Assembly (NCBI GenBank): GCA_022750195.1
Contig: JAKIWE010000003.1
Location: 159,386-223,385 of the forward strand
Origin: Thermoplasmata archaeon
GTDB taxonomy: Archaea > Thermoplasmatota > Thermoplasmata > Lutacidiplasmatales > UBA184
Length of the DNA: 64,000 nucleotides
Direction of reading: 5' to 3'
The position numbers and the translations under genes are program-made. Every line of letters starts with the position of its first letter. The first letter of the stretch is position 1. The notes beneath the pieces were generated by a model, which was not told the DNA's origin, made no database searches, and saw only the letters and a list, made by a program, of their open reading frames with translations. Shown here piece by piece: positions 63,201-64,000 of this stretch.

Positions 63201-63762
63201 CGTTGAAGAGGCAGGTGTAGGCGATCGCGCACGATCCGCCGAAGAGGACGACCCCACCCACGTTCGGGTCGTAGGCGAGGGAGGTGTTCGCCCGGGCCGG
63301 GGGAAGGAGGGGGAGGGAGCTACTGATGTTCTTCCAGATCCCGGCTTCGAAGAGCCACGTGTAGTTGGAGACCCAGTAGGCGCCGAGGATCCCGCCGAAC
63401 AGCACCGCATATCCGTCGCTCACATCGTACGCGAAGGCGGCCGAGTAACCGGTGAACGGCGGCGTGAGCGGGCTCCAGCCCGGCGCGATCGTCGGTTGAA
63501 GTCGAGGGGCCGCAGCACACGTGCCGCCGGTCGGGGAGGTGACCTGGCAGCGGAGCGCCAGTCCGTGGGCGGGGCCCCCGCCGTGTTCGAGGGAGGACGC
63601 GGCCCCAGCCAGGGGGGCAGGGTCCGCGGGTAAGAGAACCCGATGCGGGGGCGCGAGGGAAGAGGAACTGGGGTCCGCGCTGGAGAATGGCCCAAGGCTC
63701 GTTAGAAGCATCGCGGCGACCGCCACGACGGAGCCGACGATTCCGAGCCAACGTAGGCGCAT
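60235..63762 (-). CDS. Kelch-repeat surface protein with Ig-like domains and C-terminal anchor
   Basis: A 1175-residue exported protein. A signal helix (about 7-28) is followed by about twelve kelch-like repeats, each with a (V/L)LFGG-type strand and a later DTW-x-F/Y (for example VVLFGGSC, LVLFGGDG, VLMYGGAG), then four Ig-like domains sharing the LPSGC...C cysteine pair, and a C-terminal helix before RRRST. Twelve repeats suggest two propellers or one unusually large one. Many sequons suggest glycosylation. ATG 63762 is preferred to GTG 63765. Confidence 0.86.
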   Translation of the reverse strand: MRLRWLGIVGSVVAVAAMLLTSLGPFSSADPSSSSLAPPHRVLLPADPAPLAGAASSLEHGGGPAHGLALRCQVTSPTGGTCAAAPRLQPTIAPGWSPLTPPFTGYSAAFAYDVSDGYAVLFGGILGAYWVSNYTWLFEAGIWKNISSSLPLLPPARANTSLAYDPNVGGVVLFGGSCAIAYTCLFNDTWAFVHGGWENLTAASPNATNTPGPRQAESLAFDASPGSGLVLFGGWSYYGSCPSSGTQLCKDTWVFNRSWSQVTPTTSPPGRYDAPMTWDPNLGADLLFGGISCYGFPPCPLTSGSTYRNDTWSYAGGTWTFLPESSPNATNTPQSRTGAAMAFDPAVAGTVLVGGRTATTWFTDTWVYAGGAWSNLSLPATAGTAPQYLGAATYDLDGGELVVAGGSVHCPANSCAPSWSFDGHGWAGIGAAALGGSTVLAAMAYDAHDGYVVAFGGTSLSGFDRGTWRYGGGVWTNITPSPLNATNSPSARFGAAMAYDAIDGYALLFGGSACPPLVGHPCRDTWKFVGGRWTNISAPTLTATNTPPGRLAAAVAYDSADQEVVLFGGAGDSGTLRDTWTYHAGNWTQVVFLVNASLPSARELAAMADDPADGYLVLFGGDGNCPNNVCGDTWTFSGSSWMQVTGFSTAPLGRYGEAMSYDAVDGYVLMYGGAGFGCPGSGFSNCPDTWSFSAGVWSELSATSAVPALYQASMVDDQRDGYVLLQGGDDNSPPNVSTYVASWAFVPEVVIGVPTVRPIFGDVGGNVTVTVSVAGGGNGSYALRWQGLPSGCAPSSMLVSFNCTTSTEGTYSIRALVNDSSGVSGDFSPWVTFQEGPAPALGVPVSSRSSADVGQSVEFTASILAPGHAPDTVRWSWSPALRCVNLPGLSLNCTAFAAGSALVATAALLDASGFTTRASSAPVAVFPDPAVTASVNTSRTDAGIPVNWSATVVGGSGGFGYEWSGLPSGCPSVSTSFVTCVPSSSSAVRVGVTVLDSNGATNQSTAPTVQVAPDPAVRLAVNRTSITLGDRITLTATASLGTPPFVYTFREDGQSFLNLTASTTTTIVPAVVGTVDYQVELIDTVGGTAVSSAVNVTIQSPVSGGHHPNPNQGTNASGGEVPLWEIGALVVVAIAAVAGAVLFAQRRRSTRGPGSVAETDSETTTYEPDEAEGPP

Positions 63763-63765
63763 CAC

Positions 63766-64000
63766 GGGGAGGGCGGCTAGTCATGACCTTGGCTTAGAGA
63801 TTGTTCCCCGGATCGCCCCGGAAGTGAGGACAGCGCCCCAAGGCCAGAGGTACGTGAACCGCCCCCGCGGTTGGCGAACTCAGGAAATAGTTTCACACGC
63901 GTTCTGCTTAACTGCCGAGTGTAACCAGCTTAACGTAGCTGCGGGCGTTAGTGGCCGCGGGCTGAACAGATCGCCCGAAGGCTTTCTGCGTACACCCCGG
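63766..64000. other. Upstream region of the kelch gene, no gene seen
   Basis: No frame looks coding in this 235 bp edge region. GAAATAGTTTC at 63884-63894 is a near-palindromic AT-rich spot and might be a promoter element, but it lies 120 bp from the kelch start. Confidence 0.4.

Noticed and set aside
41017..63762. CRISPR array or tandem DNA repeats in the surface genes
   Set aside because: The repeats are protein-level propeller and Ig units with diverged DNA; no regular direct repeats with unique spacers are present.

Overview
The window is a 64 kb, very GC-rich stretch of a euryarchaeal, most likely Thermoplasmatota, chromosome. Archaeal markers are a pyruvoyl arginine decarboxylase, archaeal DnaG primase, the small subunit of polymerase D, an XPD helicase, an archaeal-type PhoU with an AbrB-like N-terminus, a half-length CtaA, and TATA boxes about 25-30 bp upstream of several starts. 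High GC, an aerobic heme-copper oxidase and many blue-copper proteins would fit a soil-type lineage of this phylum, but placement below phylum is inference.

Layout. 1-6.6 kb: pdaD (cut by the window edge), hxlB, an endonuclease IV-like TIM barrel, pcm, rlmE, a copper ATPase with a fused YHS domain, a 46-residue stand-alone YHS protein and a divergent CGNR zinc-finger gene. 6.6-8.2 kb: small unknown genes and tRNA-Pro(GGG). 8.3-16 kb: one long minus-strand respiratory block: ctaB, ctaA, coxA, two small membrane proteins, cytochrome b, Rieske protein, a tiny membrane protein, TatA-like, TatC and TatA. 16.1-25.6 kb: PhoU-like regulator, a sulfocyanin-like blue-copper protein, coxB split into two overlapping frames, a 1923-residue surface protein and a two-domain cupredoxin. 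25.7-40.8 kb: a heptose-phosphate operon (hddA, gmhA, CBS-ParB/Srx protein), XPD helicase, FixX, mdh, panE, pgk, cutA, PolD small subunit, dnaG, a Lon-like AAA protein without a protease domain, and tRNA-Val(GAC). 41-59 kb: surface and glycosylation genes, namely two tandem YVTN-propeller proteins, three GT-C glycosyltransferases, two GT2 enzymes, a GDP-mannose-epimerase-like gene, gmd, FkbM methyltransferase and a lone DNA methyltransferase. 59-64 kb: a DEDD exonuclease, a small unknown gene and a 1175-residue kelch surface protein.

How the parts fit. The respiratory block encodes a cytochrome b/Rieske complex and an A-type oxidase with no cytochrome c gene in view. Two membrane-anchored cupredoxins nearby are the obvious electron carriers, and Tat genes lie in the same gene string as the Rieske protein they probably export. 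The copper ATPase and YHS proteins would manage copper. The surface proteins carry many N-x-S/T sequons, and the glycosylation island could build and attach their glycans. No transposase, CRISPR array or rRNA was seen.
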